DNA from: Zea mays
Taxonomy: Eukaryota; Streptophyta; Magnoliopsida; Poales; Poaceae
Direction: 5' to 3'
Assembly: GCF_902167145.1 (NCBI RefSeq)
Contig: NC_050101.1
Location: 131,098,990-131,162,989 of the forward strand
Length of the DNA stretch: 64,000 nt
Made by a program: the position numbers and the translations under genes. Positions within the stretch are counted from its first letter, which is position 1. Every line of letters starts with the position of its first letter. A model generated the notes under the pieces. It had not been told where the DNA came from. It did no database searches and saw only the letters and a program-made list of their open reading frames with translations. Positions 8,995-20,626 of the stretch are shown here, in pieces.

Positions 8995-11067
8995 TCACTC
9001 GGCGGACCTGGAGATGAATCTGTTGAGAGCGGCCATCCTGCCTGTCAGGCGCTGGACGTCCCTGGCGGACTGCGGAGGCGACATATCGACGATGGCCTGG
9101 ATCTTGGTTGGGTTGGCCTCGATGCCGCGGCGGGACACCAGGTAGCCCAATATCTTGCCCTGGAAAACACCGAAAACGCACTTTTCCGGGTTTAGGTGGA
9201 GTCGTGCATCTCGCATGTTCGCGAATGTCTCTGCCAGGTCAGCGAGATGGTCCTCCTTATTCTTGCTGGCGACGACGATGTCGTCCACATATGTGAATAT
9301 ATTTCTGCCGACCTGCCCCTCGAGCACTGTTTTGGTGAGTCTGGAGAAGGTGGATCCGGCATTCTTGAGACCCTCCGGCATTCTGACAAAGCAATAAGTG
9401 CCGAAGGGTGTTATAAAGCTGGTGCTAGCCTTGTCTTCCTCCTTCATGTATATCTGGTGATAGCCGGAGAAGCAGTCGAGGAGGGACATGACCTCGCATC
9501 CGGCCGCGCTATCGACTATTTTGTCGATCCGCGGCAACGGGAAATTGTCCTTTGGGCAGGCCTTATTGAGACTGGTGAAGTCTATGCACATGCGCCATTT
9601 TCCGCTTTTTTTCTGCACCATCACAACATTGGAGAGCCACGTGGGGTAAGCCACTGGCTCGATGAATTTAGCCTCCAGGAGGCGATGCACCTCCGCTTTG
9701 GCGGCCTCTATCTTTTCGTCTGACATTTTGCGAAGCTTCTGCTTTTTGGGTCGCACCGAAGGGTCAATCCCCAAGCTGTGCTCAATTATGGCTCGGCTGA
9801 CTCCGACCAGATCGAGGGCAGACCAGGCGAAGACATCTTTATTCTTGGCCAGGCAGCAGAGAAGTTTCTCTTCTTCAAGTGAGGTGAGGTCTTCGCTGAT
9901 AGTTACTGTCTGCTTGGGCGTGGCCTGATCGAGGGGGACAGTCTTGGTCCCGTCTTGGCACTGCAACTGTGCCTTGTCGTGCTGCTTGTCGGTTGGGCTG
10001 GCCGGCGCAGGGACCTCGCGCTGGGTCGTGAGACAGTGTACGTTTCTCTGACCGGGCACGAAGTCCCGCTCAATGTTGCGCGCCGTCTGCTGGTTGCCGT
10101 AGATTGTGATGGCGCCTAGCGGGCCTGGTATCTTCATACATAGGTACAACCCGTGGATGGTAGCTTCGAACTTGTTGATGGAGCCCCGGCCCATGATGGC
10201 GTTGTATGGATATACCATGTCGACAATGTCGAAGGTTACTTGCTCACTCCGGGCATTGGGCGCTACACCGAAGGAGAGGGGCAACTCTATCTTGCCAACT
10301 GGAAAGGTGCCCTTGCCGCCGAAACCATACAACGGGTTGTCCGAAGGCTTCAGCAAGCTGTGGCTTATACCCATGCGGTCGAAGGCGTGGAGGAAGATGA
10401 TGTCCGCCTGACTGCCGTTGTCGACTAGGACTTTGTGTAAGTCCCAGCCTGCCACGCTGCAATTGATGACCATAGCGTCGATGTGGGGGGCGCTGCGCAG
10501 GTCGACGTCTCGTGCGTCGAAGGTTAGCGGTATGTGGGACCACTTCGTCTGCACGACTGGGCCAGTGACGGCGACATGGTTGATGCTGCGGTAGTGGTCC
10601 CGCTTCTGCCGCTTGGTGTCGAAGTCAGTGCTAGACCCCCCTGTTATCATGTGAATGACTCCGCGATATGGTTGATCGGCGAAGTCTTCCTGCTTTGGGG
10701 CATGGGGGATGTTTTGATGTTGTTGGTGTGGTGGTGGGGGTGGAGGAGGTACGATTTGTACTTCCTGATGGTGTTGGTAAGCGTGGTGCGGTGGATGCGG
10801 AGCGGGAGCGTGGATATATGGTGGAGGGGGTGGCTGGTAATTATGCGCGACAATTCTGGGATTGTCGGCTGGCTGCGCCCGCGCCATTCTGTCTCTGGTG
10901 GCCTTCGTCTCGGGGCAGTCTTTGGTCTGGTGGGCGCAGTCTTCGCCGTGGAAAAGGCAATAGAATCGGCGCGGCGGCTGCTGCGCCCGCCCTCGGCCCC
11001 TGCCGCGAGTTCCATTTCCGCGGCCCTGGGGGGGATATTCCTGGCGGCGAGGGGGATCAGCAGCAGG
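8995..11067 (-). pseudogene. Zinc knuckle, protease and reverse transcriptase part of the inner Tat gag-pol
   Basis: This segment follows the gag TAG in frame. A zinc-knuckle-like motif (CLFHGEDCAHQTKDC) is encoded at about 10920-10970. The protease has LVDNGSQAD about residue 156 counted from the Met at 10887; the motif is DNG rather than the usual D-S/T-G, a variant I accept for Tat elements. The RT has CIDFTSLNKACPKDNFP and TYVDDIVVAS. It ends at TGA 8995-8997, just after FISRSAE, where the family continues into RNase H. The stop breaks the polyprotein between RT and RNase H. Confidence 0.85.
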
Positions 11068-12366
11068 CTATTGGTTGACGATGTTGTGCACTTGCTGTTG
11101 ACTGCGGCCATCTCGACCGGAGTCTGGTTGCGGAGTCCTCGTCCACGTGCGGCTGGACTGCGGGGCATCTTTGGGCTTCCGCTGTGACTCAACCTTGCGC
11201 TGGTGGAGCTCTTCGGATTTGGCATATTTTTCGAAGAGCTGATATAGCTCCTGCAAGCTCTTGGGTGGATCTCTGATACAATGGCTGTAGAGGACGCCGG
11301 CCCGAAGGCCATTGATGGCGTAGTGGATAGCGATCTGATCGTCGACAGAGGGCAGCTGTGACTTGAGTGTTAAGAACTTGCGGTAATACTCCCGCAGAGT
11401 CTCCTTTTCCAGCTGTTTGCAAAGCGAGAGCTCGGCCAAAGCGTCGGTGTCTGGACGGTACCCTTGGAAGTTGAGGAGGAACTTGTCCCTGAGACTTCTC
11501 CACGAATCAATGGACAGCGGAGGCAATCTGGTGAACCAGGTGAGTGCTGGGCCCTCTAGTGCGATGATGAAAGACTTCGCCATTGTGGCGTCGTCTCCTC
11601 CGGCTGATGCAACGGCGACTTGATAACTCATGATGTACTGCGCCGGGTCGGTGCTGCCGTTGTACTTGGGGTATGCCCCCGCTCGAAAGTTAGCTGGCCA
11701 AGGCGTCACTTGTAGGTGTGGCGCCAGGGGACTTCGCTCGTCGAGGTAGTTGACCCCTTGGAATGGCGCGTCGTGCTGGGAGACGTAGTCATGCTGGGGG
11801 AAACGCGGGTTCTCCGGCTGCGCCCGGTGCTGCAGGGGTGGGCCATGCTGCCAGCCGAGGTGGCCTTCGCGCGTGTCCTCCGGTTGTGTGCGCTGTTGGA
11901 GGGGTGGCTCTTGCTGTAGACCGAGGTGGCCTTCGCGCTGCATCAGCGCGATCTCGCGCTCGAGGTCTTGGGCTTTCTGCTCCTCGTCGCGTATCATTTG
12001 CCGCACTTTGGCTAATGCGGACACGCGCTGGCGCTTGGCCTCCAGTATCTCTTTCTGCCTCTAGAGATTGCGGTTCCTGAGGCGCAGGGCGCGCAGCTGC
12101 AGCTGTTCTTCTGTTGAGACGCCGAGGACCTCACCGTCCTCGGTGAGGTCCGCGCCTTCCAGTGGGGCGAAGCCTGGGGGCGGCTGTGACTGTCCTTCGG
12201 TTCCGCAGGTGCGGAAGGTGTCGTCTTCGCCGGTGTGGGGAACATTGTCTTCAGTGGGCTCTTGGTGGGTGGATTGGGTGAGGACGAGGGCCTTGCCCTT
12301 TCTTGCGGCCAGCAGTGCTGCCTTCGCAGCCTCGTCAGCCTTGGGGTTAGCTCTCTTGGGTGCCAT
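11068..12366 (-). pseudogene. gag of the inner Tat element, with an internal TAG
   Basis: The best start is the ATG at 12364-12366 (MAPKRANPK), about 40 nt from the LTR. The frame reads to TAG 11068-11070 but is interrupted by TAG 12061-12063 after LRNRNL. The central part is a typical retrotransposon gag (YNGSTDPAQYI, ALTWFTRLPP, LREYYRKFLTLKS). The terminal TAG is in the same frame as protease-RT and could be either a CAG to TAG mutation or a stop that is read through; the context after it (TAG CCT) does not match the classical CAR-YYA readthrough signal. Confidence 0.85.
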
Positions 12367-12386
12367 CGCGGGTGGTTTTGTCGTAG

Positions 12387-12404
12387 CACGAACGGTGGGC
12401 GCCA
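12387..12404 (-). promoter_or_regulatory. Primer-binding site of the inner Tat element
   Basis: Two bases inside the 5' LTR the minus strand reads TGGCGCCCACCGTTCGTG. The TGGCGCC start is complementary to a tRNA 3' end of the GGCGCCA type. I do not assign the tRNA species with confidence. Confidence 0.8.
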
Positions 12405-12406
12405 AA

Positions 12407-12881
12407 TGTTGGAACTCGCTCTCAGCAGCAAGAAGGCCAACAAGGGTAAACAGTGGTGGCAACAGGGTTACGTGCACGGGGGCAATAGCTCTGTTGATCT
12501 AGCCTCTCACGGGCACTATGCGGGGGTATTTATAGGTATCTGAGTGTCCAGCGTCTTGTGTTAAGGACGCATGTGCCCTCAGACACCTATTTTATCCCCA
12601 GAATATTCCCATAAAGCAGGGTTACAAGCCGTAATTACAAGTATTCCTTTACAAGTTAGGCCCGTAATACAGAGGCGGCCACGCGGGGCCCATTACAATG
12701 GGCCAGATCACACGTGGGCCTTGGGACTGAACGAGGACGCGCCGTGGTAGGACGTCGCCGCAGGCCTTCGTCAAAATGCCGAGTCCTGCGAAGGGTGTCC
12801 CTGCCCGCTTTGTCTCCGTCGGACCAGCGGCTGCAGCGAAGGCCTCGAGCGAAGGGTGGCGTCTTTGCCTTCGCCCCAACA
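12407..12881 (-). repeat. 5' LTR of the inner Tat element
   Basis: This 475-bp copy is next to the PBS and so is the 5' LTR. A TATAAATA box on the minus strand at 12527-12534 is the likely core promoter for gag-pol. Identity to the 3' LTR is 473 of 475. Confidence 0.95.
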
Positions 12882-12886
12882 GGACC
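12882..12886. repeat. Target-site duplication GGACC (right copy)
   Basis: This is the second exact copy of the 5-bp duplication, directly after the right LTR. Huck-1 sequence resumes here. Confidence 0.95.
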
Positions 12887-13006
12887 GGTGACGGTTCTTT
12901 GCTCTGCTACTTGCCTCCTCCTTAGGTTTTCGCAACCCGAGGGAATAGCCAGAGAAAAGGAAACCGCCCACCCAGTCCTTTTTGCCGCCACCTCCTCTAC
13001 TTGGTG

Positions 13007-16000
13007 ATGGCCGACCGGGTGACCATTGTTCCGCCGCGCGACCCGTGGCCTTTCTCCACCGTCACGGCGGATGACCTGGAGGCCCTCGTCGCTGAGGGTT
13101 TACTTCGCCCTATCTCCGATGAGAGGCAGCCACAGTGGATGCCTCCCCCGAGCGGAGCCGCCCCGTCTCCGCCGCCGGGGTATGTTGTGAGCTTCGTCTC
13201 CTTTCACGAACGGAGGTTCGGAGTGCCGGCAAGCCGTTTTATGCGGGCGATTCTGCATGTCTATGGGGTGGAGCTGCACAACCTCAGCCCTAACTCCATC
13301 TCGCAAGCCGCCATCTTCGCAACGGTCTGTGAAGGATACTTGGGGATTGACCCTCACTGGGACCTGTGGACTCATTTCTTCTCCGCGGAGCTTTTTGCTT
13401 CGCCGACGGGGGAGAGAAGGGTCCGCGCGCCAGTGCGGGCCGGTGGCTGCATCCTCCAGCTGAGGCAGGCGCAGGCGCCGCAGTATATTCCCGCCATCCT
13501 TGCGTCCTCGAACAAAGGGTGGCAGCGCCGGTGGTTTTATCTCTGGAATGACAACGGGAGGCTCCCGTCGTTTTCTCAGCGAGTGGTGATCGTCGCCGCC
13601 GATGCCTAGTGCTACGGGACCCCGCACGACAGACAGAAGAATCTCCAGCCCCTTCTGAAGGCCCTGGAGGCGTTGCGGAAAGGAGGGCTCACCGCTGCGG
13701 GAGTGATTGCCGCCATTCATCGCTGGAGGGCGCTTCCCTTGGCGGAGCGGCGGTTGCCACTTTGGGAGATGACGCTGGAGGCTGACTTGGAGGGTTCACG
13801 GATATCCTCGGATCCCCTTCTCGTCGACGACCTCCACGGGCGGGTAGCTGTCGCGTTGGGAAAACTGGACGCCGGCGCCCTTTCCCAGCCCTTGATGCGT
13901 CCCGACCGCGGGTGTGTGTCCCTGGTGAGTATTCGCTCCTTCTTTCTCCTCGCGTCGGATTGCCCTTGGTTCTCACAGCCGAGACTTTCCGTCTGTCCCC
14001 AGGAGGTAGGGTGGCACAAGCCTTCCCGGCCACCGGTCCCGGAGGACGCGGTGGACCGAGCCGCGCGGAGGGTTGCCGTGGAGAAGAGGAAGGAGAAAAA
14101 GGACGCGAAGAAGGCTCGGGCCCGCGAGCGGATGCGGTCTCGAGACGCCTTGGAAAGGCTCCGTCGTCGGCAGGAGAGGGATGGGCTCCCGAGGGAGCCG
14201 TCGCCGGAAACGCCTGACGACGACGACGATGAAGACGATGACGAAGACGACGATATGGCTGCTCGCCTTTGCCTTAGCCCGGATCTGAGGCTGGGCCAGG
14301 AGTCGTCAAGCCAGCCCCCGAGCGGGCTGGCGCCGTCGGTTTCCGGGGCCGGGACGTCGGGGTCCCGGTCCGAAGAGCGGGGGCAGACCGAGGGGGTACT
14401 TGACCCCTCGACTGGGGAAGTTGAGGTGACCCCGGGGAGTCAGGACGAGCTGCCTGTTCCCCAAGAACCGTCGCCCGTGCCGGCTGCGCAGGAGGGCGAT
14501 CCTCAGGTCGTCGTGGCTGTGCCTAGGCAGTCCGTCTCTCGGGCGTCTAGGGCGCCCAAGGCGAGGATGGTACCGAAGCTGGCAGCGAGGCAGACCTCGG
14601 CAGTACCTTCGGGGGTCGAGGTTTGAGAGACCTCCCCACAGGCACGGTTGATCATGGCCCGGAGTGGGTAAGTATCTTAGGATGTCTTCGTCCTGGCTCT
14701 TCCTTTGTATGTCCCGACCCTGACTTTCCTTTTCTCCTCAGCAAGCGGAGTCATGGTCCGACCGACCTGGCTCCCCGGATGGTCCTCAAGACGGCGTCGG
14801 CTTCCGCAGCCGGTGCCGCGCCGGGCCCCGCCGGCCAACTGACCTCCTCGCAAGGTGCCCCACAGCGGGGGGCTCGGGCGGCGCCAGTTGCCGTGGAGCA
14901 AGCTCCCGAGGCCGGCTCTTCTGTCGAGGCGGCCGTCGCGCTGAGGGAGGCTATCGGCGCAGCCGTGGCCTCGGGCCCACCAGACATGCTGCCGGCGATG
15001 GCGCCGGCTGCTGCCGAAGCCGTTGCCGACCTGGCCGTGGAGCGACCCACCGCCGACGCTGAGATGACCGAGGTGTCGCTACTTGGCGCCTCGGAGGAGG
15101 GGGGCGCGGGACCGCGACCTGTCCCGTCGAGCGGCAGCCTTGTTCCCGTGCGGCGGAGCTCCGAGGGGTGGCGCCAGTTGCTTCGGTTCCGGACCCGTGA
15201 GGCCTCGGATCCCTTCTTCGTTCTTGACGATGAGCGGGAGGAGCAGTCTTGGGACGAGCTCCGTGAGTGTGCCGAGGCAACGGTGGGGTCGCTCCGGTCA
15301 TCCTTGGAGGTCTTTTGCAGGGACGTTCCCAAGATCCTCCAGGTAATGATTTCAGGCATACCTTTCTTGTGATCAAGGCGTCCTTTGTGAATCCCCGCTT
15401 CCTTCCCTCAGGATCTGACGGATCTGAGCGCCGCCAAGTCGTCGTTCATCCGCGCCCGAGGTCGATGTCTGGGGTTCGCTGCGGTCCCTGAGGACCTCGC
15501 TTGCCAAGGCTACCGCGCGCCTCTCCCAACAGAGTCCCGAGGTGGTGGACCTTCGGTTGCTCTGTGCCGATCTGGGAGCAGAGGCAGCAGCGGCACGCGC
15601 AGAGGTGCAGCGGCGGCAGTCGGAGCTTGACCAGGTCACTGGCGAGCGGGACCAATCTCGGGGCCGGGCCGCCGAGGCCGAAAGCCGGGCCGGAGCCCTT
15701 GCAGCAGACCTAGCCGTAGCCCAGGCCGCATCCTCGGAGCAGCGTGCCCGAGCCGGAGGTATGTCTTGGCTGTTTTGAGTTTTTTGCTTCAGTTCGGTTC
15801 CCCAACTTGCGTTTGAGGTCTTGCGCTTTGGCTGTTCGCAGAGCTCGAGTCTGCCCTTGATGAGTCCACTAGGGCGCTTGCTCAGGCGGCCGAGCAGAGG
15901 GAGGCCGACCACGCGGCCATGTCTGAGGCCATCTCGGCTTTCTGCCGGGTTTTTGGCTTCAACGACGTCCCCTCAGGAAGCTCCCCTCGATGTCGCCTGC

Positions 16001-16319
16001 AGGCCTTGGGTGACCATGCGCGTGGCAGACTCCACGAGGCGCTACATCACGGCGTCAGGCGGGCCTTCACCATGCTTGCTTCCCACTATGTCGTGGATCT
16101 GGAGCGGGTCAGCGAGGGGTATTGCCTCCTGACGAAGATGAAGCCGCCCTGGCCGAAGTCCAGAGGCTCGACGCGGCCGCCGCGGGCCCGAGCACGGTGC
16201 TGGCAACCACCTTCGAGGCAGAGATCCTCCCGCCTACGCCGTCGTCCGAGGCCGGGGCAGACTTTGCCGACGGTGGCGACGAAGCCGAGGGCACGACTCC
16301 TTCTCCGGGCGACGCCTGA
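13007..16319 (+). pseudogene. Antisense gene of Huck-1, decayed (same class as the gene at 1915-5422)
   Basis: Proposed exons are 13007-13924, 14003-14667, 14742-15342, 15412-15758 and 15842-16319, all with GT-AG introns. The first exon has an N-terminal domain like the inner element gene (PPGYVVSFVSFHERRFGVPA, ELHNLSPNSI). Exon 2 is basic then very acidic (a DDDDDEDDDEDDD-like run near 14215). Exon 4 is a coiled coil. Defects are TAG 13607-13609 (probably from TGG), TGA 14624-14626, a frameshift near 15460 and a one-base deletion near 16125 before the acidic tail. The first intron is 78 bp with no stop, so one frame reads through it. The position, convergent with pol, equals that in the inner element. 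Confidence 0.8.
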
Positions 16320-16782
16320 TTCTGCCGGAGCAGTTTTCTTTGAATGCATATGTGTCTTTTGCGGCCGCTGAGGCCCGAACACTTTATTATCGTAGTATGA
16401 GATTGTGCTCCTTTTCCTTCCATTTTGCGTATCTGGACCCGTTCGTCAGTAGCAGGGTGGCTTGCCCAAGTAGGAGTCATTTTTTGTGGTAGGTGACGAG
16501 TGAGGTATCCGTATCCCGGAGGCGTAGGAGTCCCTCGGCTCGGTCGGCCTTGCCACTTACATGCGCCCTCATTCGCTTCTTGGGGTCTTGCTACTGATAT
16601 AGCCGGGGAACGTAGAAGCCTTTTTGATGGAAGACTTTTTTTTCGAGGAAAATTTTGACACAGAGGGGGTTCCCCCCTTCTAGCCCCCAAGGGAGGGTCG
16701 GGCTTTGCCGAGGCAAGGCTGACCCTTCCTTGATGACTAGACTTTGTGTGTGAACGAGGTGTGCGAACAACTTGAAAGCATC
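16320..16782. other. Spacer between the Huck-1 antisense gene and the pol end
   Basis: No gene is seen. This is the Huck-1 counterpart of the region that holds the 80-bp array in the inner element, but no tandem array is present here. Confidence 0.6.
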
Positions 16783-19700
16783 TTAAGGATAGAAGCGACG
16801 TAGCTGTCGGATGTTCCAAGCGTTGTTGTAGACCTTGCCTTGACTGTTGGCCAGCTTGTACGTCCCGGGCTTCAGAACTCTGGCGATGACGAACGGCCCT
16901 TCCCAGGGAGGTGTGAGCTTGTGCCGTCCTCGGGCGTCTTGTCGCAGTCGAAGCACCAGGTCGCCCACCTAGAGGTTTCGAGACCGAACCCCTCGGGCGT
17001 GGTAGCGTCACAGGGACTGCTGGTACCGCGCCGAGTGTAGTAAGGCCATGTTCGGACCTGATGCTGTTTAGGGGTCGGGCTTCGATCCACTTGGAGAATT
17101 TGTCGATGGCGACCAGCAGGTGCGTGTAGCCCCCGGGCGCCTTCTGCAAGGGACCGATGAGGTCCAGACCCCACACAGCAAACGGCCGGGTGATGGGTAT
17201 GGTCTGCAGAGCCTGAGCGGGCAAGTGTGTCTGCCTCGCATAGAACTGACACCCTTCGCACGTGCGGACAATTCTAGTGGCGTCGGCCACCGCCGTCGGC
17301 CAGTAGAAACCTTGTCAGAAAGTGTTTCCAACAAGGGCTCGAGGCGCTGCGTGATGACCGCAAGCCCCCGAGTGTATTTCTTGCAAGAGCTCCTAGCCTT
17401 CAGCGATGGATATGCACCGCTGGAGGATGCCTGAGGGGCTGCGGTGGTAGAGCTCCTTCCCGTCCCCTAGCAAGACGAACGACTTGGCGCGCTGCGCCAA
17501 CCGCCGAGCTTCGGCTCGGTCGAGGGGTAGCTCTCCTCGGTGGAGATATTGCAGGTACGGGGTCTGCTAGTTTCGATTAGGCGTGACCCCGCTTCGCTCC
17601 TCCTCGACGCGCAGTGCCTCACCTTCGGGGGCCGAGAGTGCCTCGGGCTGAGCCGAGGATGCCTCGGGCCGAGCCGAGGGTGCCTCGGGCTGGGCCGAGG
17701 GTGCCTCCGGCTGGGCCGAGGGTGCCTCAGGCTGGGCCGAGGGTGCCTCGGGCTCGGGCGCGTCGTCGGTCTTGACAGAGGGTTGATGCAGGTCTTGGGA
17801 GAAGATGTCCGGGGGAACCGTTGTTCACCCCGAAGCTATCTTAGCTAGCTCATCCGCAGTCTCGTTGTAGCGTCGGGCGATGTGGTTGAGCTCGAGCCCG
17901 TAGAACTCGTCTTCCAGGCGCCGAACCTCATCGAAGTAAGCTTCCACCTTCGGGTCACGGCAGTGGGAGTTCTTCATGACTTGGTCAATGACGAGCTGCG
18001 AGTCACCGCGAGCGTCGAGGCGTCGGACCCCCAGCTCGATGGCGATGCGCAACCCGTTGACCAGAGCCTCGTACTCGGCCACATTGTTGGACGCCGGGAA
18101 GTGGAGGCGTATCACGTAGCGTAGGTGCTTCCCGAGGGGCGAGATGAAGAGCAGGCCCGCGCCTGCCCCTGTCTTCATCAGCGACCCGTCGAAAAACATG
18201 GTCCAGAGTTCCGGTTGGATCGGAACTGTTGGGAGTTGGGTATCGACCCATTCAGCCACAAAGTCCGCCAAGACTTGGGACTTGATGGCCTTCGGAGGGG
18301 CGAACGAGATTGTCTCGCCCATGATTTCCACCGCCCACTTTGCAATCCTACCCGAGGCCTCTCGGCACTGGATGATCTCCCCCAGGGGGAAGGATGACAC
18401 CACAGTCACCGGATGAGACTCGAAGTAGTGTCGCAACTTCCACCGCGTCAGGATCACCGCGTACAGCAGCTTCTGAATTTGTGGGTAGCGGATCTTGGTC
18501 TCGGACAGTACCTCACTGATGAAGTAGACTGGCCTCTGGACAGGCAATGCATGCCCCTCTTCTCGTCTCTCAACCATGATCACGGCGCTAACCACCTGAG
18601 TGGTGGCGGCGACGTAGATCAAGAGGGCTTCTCCGGCGGCGGGAGGCACCAAGATGGGCGCGTTCATGAGGAGCGCTTTCACGTTCCCGAGGGCTTCCTC
18701 GGCCTCAGGGGTCCAAGTGAAGCACTCGGCCTTCCTTAAGAGGCGGTACAGGCCGAGGCGCGAGATGAAACGGCTCAGAGCTGCAAGGCATCCCGTGACC
18801 CTCTATATGCCTTTTAAGTCCTTGATGGGCCCCATGTTGGTGATGGCCGCGATTTTCTCCGGGTTGGCCTCGATGCCCCGCTCGGAGACGATGAACCCCA
18901 AGAGCATGCCTCGGGGGACCCCGAAGACACACTTCTCAGGATTGAGTTTTACGCCTTTCGCCTTGAGACACCGGAATGTCGTTTCAAGGTCGGAAAGGAG
19001 GTCAGAGGCTTTCCTCGTCTTAACTACGATGTCATCGACATAGGCCTCGACGGTTCGACCAATGTGTTTGCCGAACACGTGGTTCATGCACCATTGGTAC
19101 GTTGCACCCGCATTCCTCAAACCAAACGGCATGGTAAAATAGCAGTACATGCCGAAGGGTGTGATGAAAGAAGTCACGAGCTGGTCGGACTCTTTCATCC
19201 TGATCTAGTGATACCCTGAGTAGGCATCAAGGAATGACAAGGTTTCGCACCCAGCAGTGGAATCCATGATTTGATCGATGCGAGGCAGAGGGTAGGGAAC
19301 TTTCGGACATGCTTTGTTTAGACCAGTGTAGTCTACACACATCCGCCATTTCCCTCCTTTCTTTCTCACAAGCACAGGGTTGGCAAGCCATTCGGGATGG
19401 AATACCTCTTTGATGAACCCTGTCGCCATTAGCTTATGGATCTCCTCGCATATGGCTCTGCGCTTTTCCTCGTCGAATCGGCGCAGAGGCTGCTTCACGG
19501 GTCGGGCCCCAGCTTGGATATCCAGCGAGTGCTCGGCGACATCCCTCGATATACCGGGCATGTCCGAGGGACTCCACGCGAAAACGTCGGCGTTTGCACG
19601 GAGAAAGTCGACGAGCACTGCTTCCTATTTGGGATTGAGCTCAGAGTCGATCCGGATCTGCTTGGAGGCGTCGTTGCTGGGGTCGAGAGGGACAAATTTA

Positions 19701-20626
19701 ACCGTCTCCGCTGGCTCGAAGTTGCCGGCGTGGCGCTTCACGTCTGGCGCCTCCTTAGAGAGGCTCTCCAGGTCGGCGATGAGGGCCTCGGATTCGGCGA
19801 GGGCCTCGGCGTACTCCACGCACTCCACGTCACATTCGTACGTGTGTCGGTACGTGGGGCCGACGGTGATGACCCCGTTGGGGCCCGACATCTTGAGCTT
19901 GAGGTAGGTGTAGTTGGGGACGACCATGAACTTGGCGTAGCATGGTCTCCCTAGCACTGCGTGGTAGGTTCCTCGAAACCCGACCACCTCGAACGTGAGG
20001 GTCTCCCTTCGGAAGTTGGAGGGCGTCCCAAAGCAGACGGGTAGATTGAGTTGTCCGAGGGGCTGGACGCGTTTCCCGGGGATGATCCCGTGAAAAGGCG
20101 CAACGCCTGCCCGGACCGAGGACAGATCGATCCGCAGGAGCCGAAGGGTCTCGGCGTAGATGATGTTGAGGTTGCTGTCTCCGTCCATGAGGACCTTGGT
20201 GAGCCCGACGTTGCCGATGACGGGGTCGACAACGAGCGGGTATTTCCCCGGGCTCGGCACGCGGTCGGGATGGTCGCCCTGGTCAAAGGTGATGGGCTTG
20301 TCGGACCAGTCTAGGTAGACTGGCGCCGCCACCTTTACCGAGCAGACCTCCCTACGCTCTTGCTTGCGGTGCCGAGCCGAGGCGTTCGCCACTTGCCCAC
20401 CGTAGATCATGAAGCAGTCGTGGACCTCGGGGAACTCTCCTGCCTTGTGATCCTCCTTCTTATCGTCGTCGCGGGCCCTGCCACCCTCCGCAGGTGGCCC
20501 GACCTTGTGAAAGTGGCGCCGAAGCATGGCGCACTCCTCAAGGGTGTGCTTGACGGGCCCCTGATGATAGGGGCACGGCTCCTTGAGCATCTTGTCAAAG
20601 AGATTGGCGCCCCGGGAGGTTTCCAA
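16783..20626 (-). pseudogene. Huck-1 protease, RT, RNase H and integrase, heavily mutated
   Basis: One minus-strand frame can be followed from 20626 to about 17050, broken only by stops. It starts with a CPYHQGPVKHTLEEC zinc motif. The protease site reads LMDGDSNLN, where the second active-site Gly is replaced by Asp. The RT has CVDYTGLNKACPK and AYVDDIVVK. RNase H has FFDGSLMKTGAG. The integrase HHCC region and first catalytic Asp (WGLDLIG) remain. Stops lie at 19625, 19205, 18803, 17825, 17567, 17393, 17315, 17008 and 16969. A deletion near 17045 joins the start of the integrase core to its carboxyl part and removes the second Asp and the Glu. The end (WEGPFVIAR, NIRQLRRFYP) is normal. Confidence 0.88.
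17637..17760. repeat. 21-bp tandem repeats, about five units, between RNase H and integrase
   Basis: The unit CCTCGGGCTGGGCCGAGGGTG recurs with one or two substitutions per copy. On the coding strand it encodes a Pro/Ala/Glu heptapeptide (APSAQPE). It lies in the linker between RNase H and the integrase zinc domain, so unit number could vary without damage to either domain. Confidence 0.85.

Larger units (their letters stand above)
1107..12881 (-). mobile_element. Complete Tat-lineage gypsy element with antisense gene, nested in Huck-1
   Basis: This 11,775-bp element has 475-bp LTRs (TGTTGG to CCAACA), a perfect 5-bp TSD, a TGGCGCC-type PBS and a purine tract. Gag, protease, RT, RNase H and integrase read on the minus strand. 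Beyond integrase, on the plus strand, lie an 80-bp tandem array and a five-exon gene. Extra genes between pol and the 3' LTR are known in the Tat lineage (Grande, Retand and Ogre relatives); the layout is closest to what I recall for Grande, but I cannot name the family. The LTRs differ at only two positions, both CG transitions, so insertion was recent. The gag-pol frame has three in-frame stops. Confidence 0.93.

Noticed and set aside
12235..12543. 102-codon plus-strand frame across gag and LTR
   Set aside because: It is the complement of gag and LTR and has a copy in the other LTR (1025-1243) only through LTR duplication.
16109..17290. 393-codon minus-strand frame joining integrase to antisense-gene sequence
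   Set aside because: Only its first ~70 residues are integrase; after the deletion near 17045 the frame is shifted and the rest is non-coding, running across the complement of the antisense gene.
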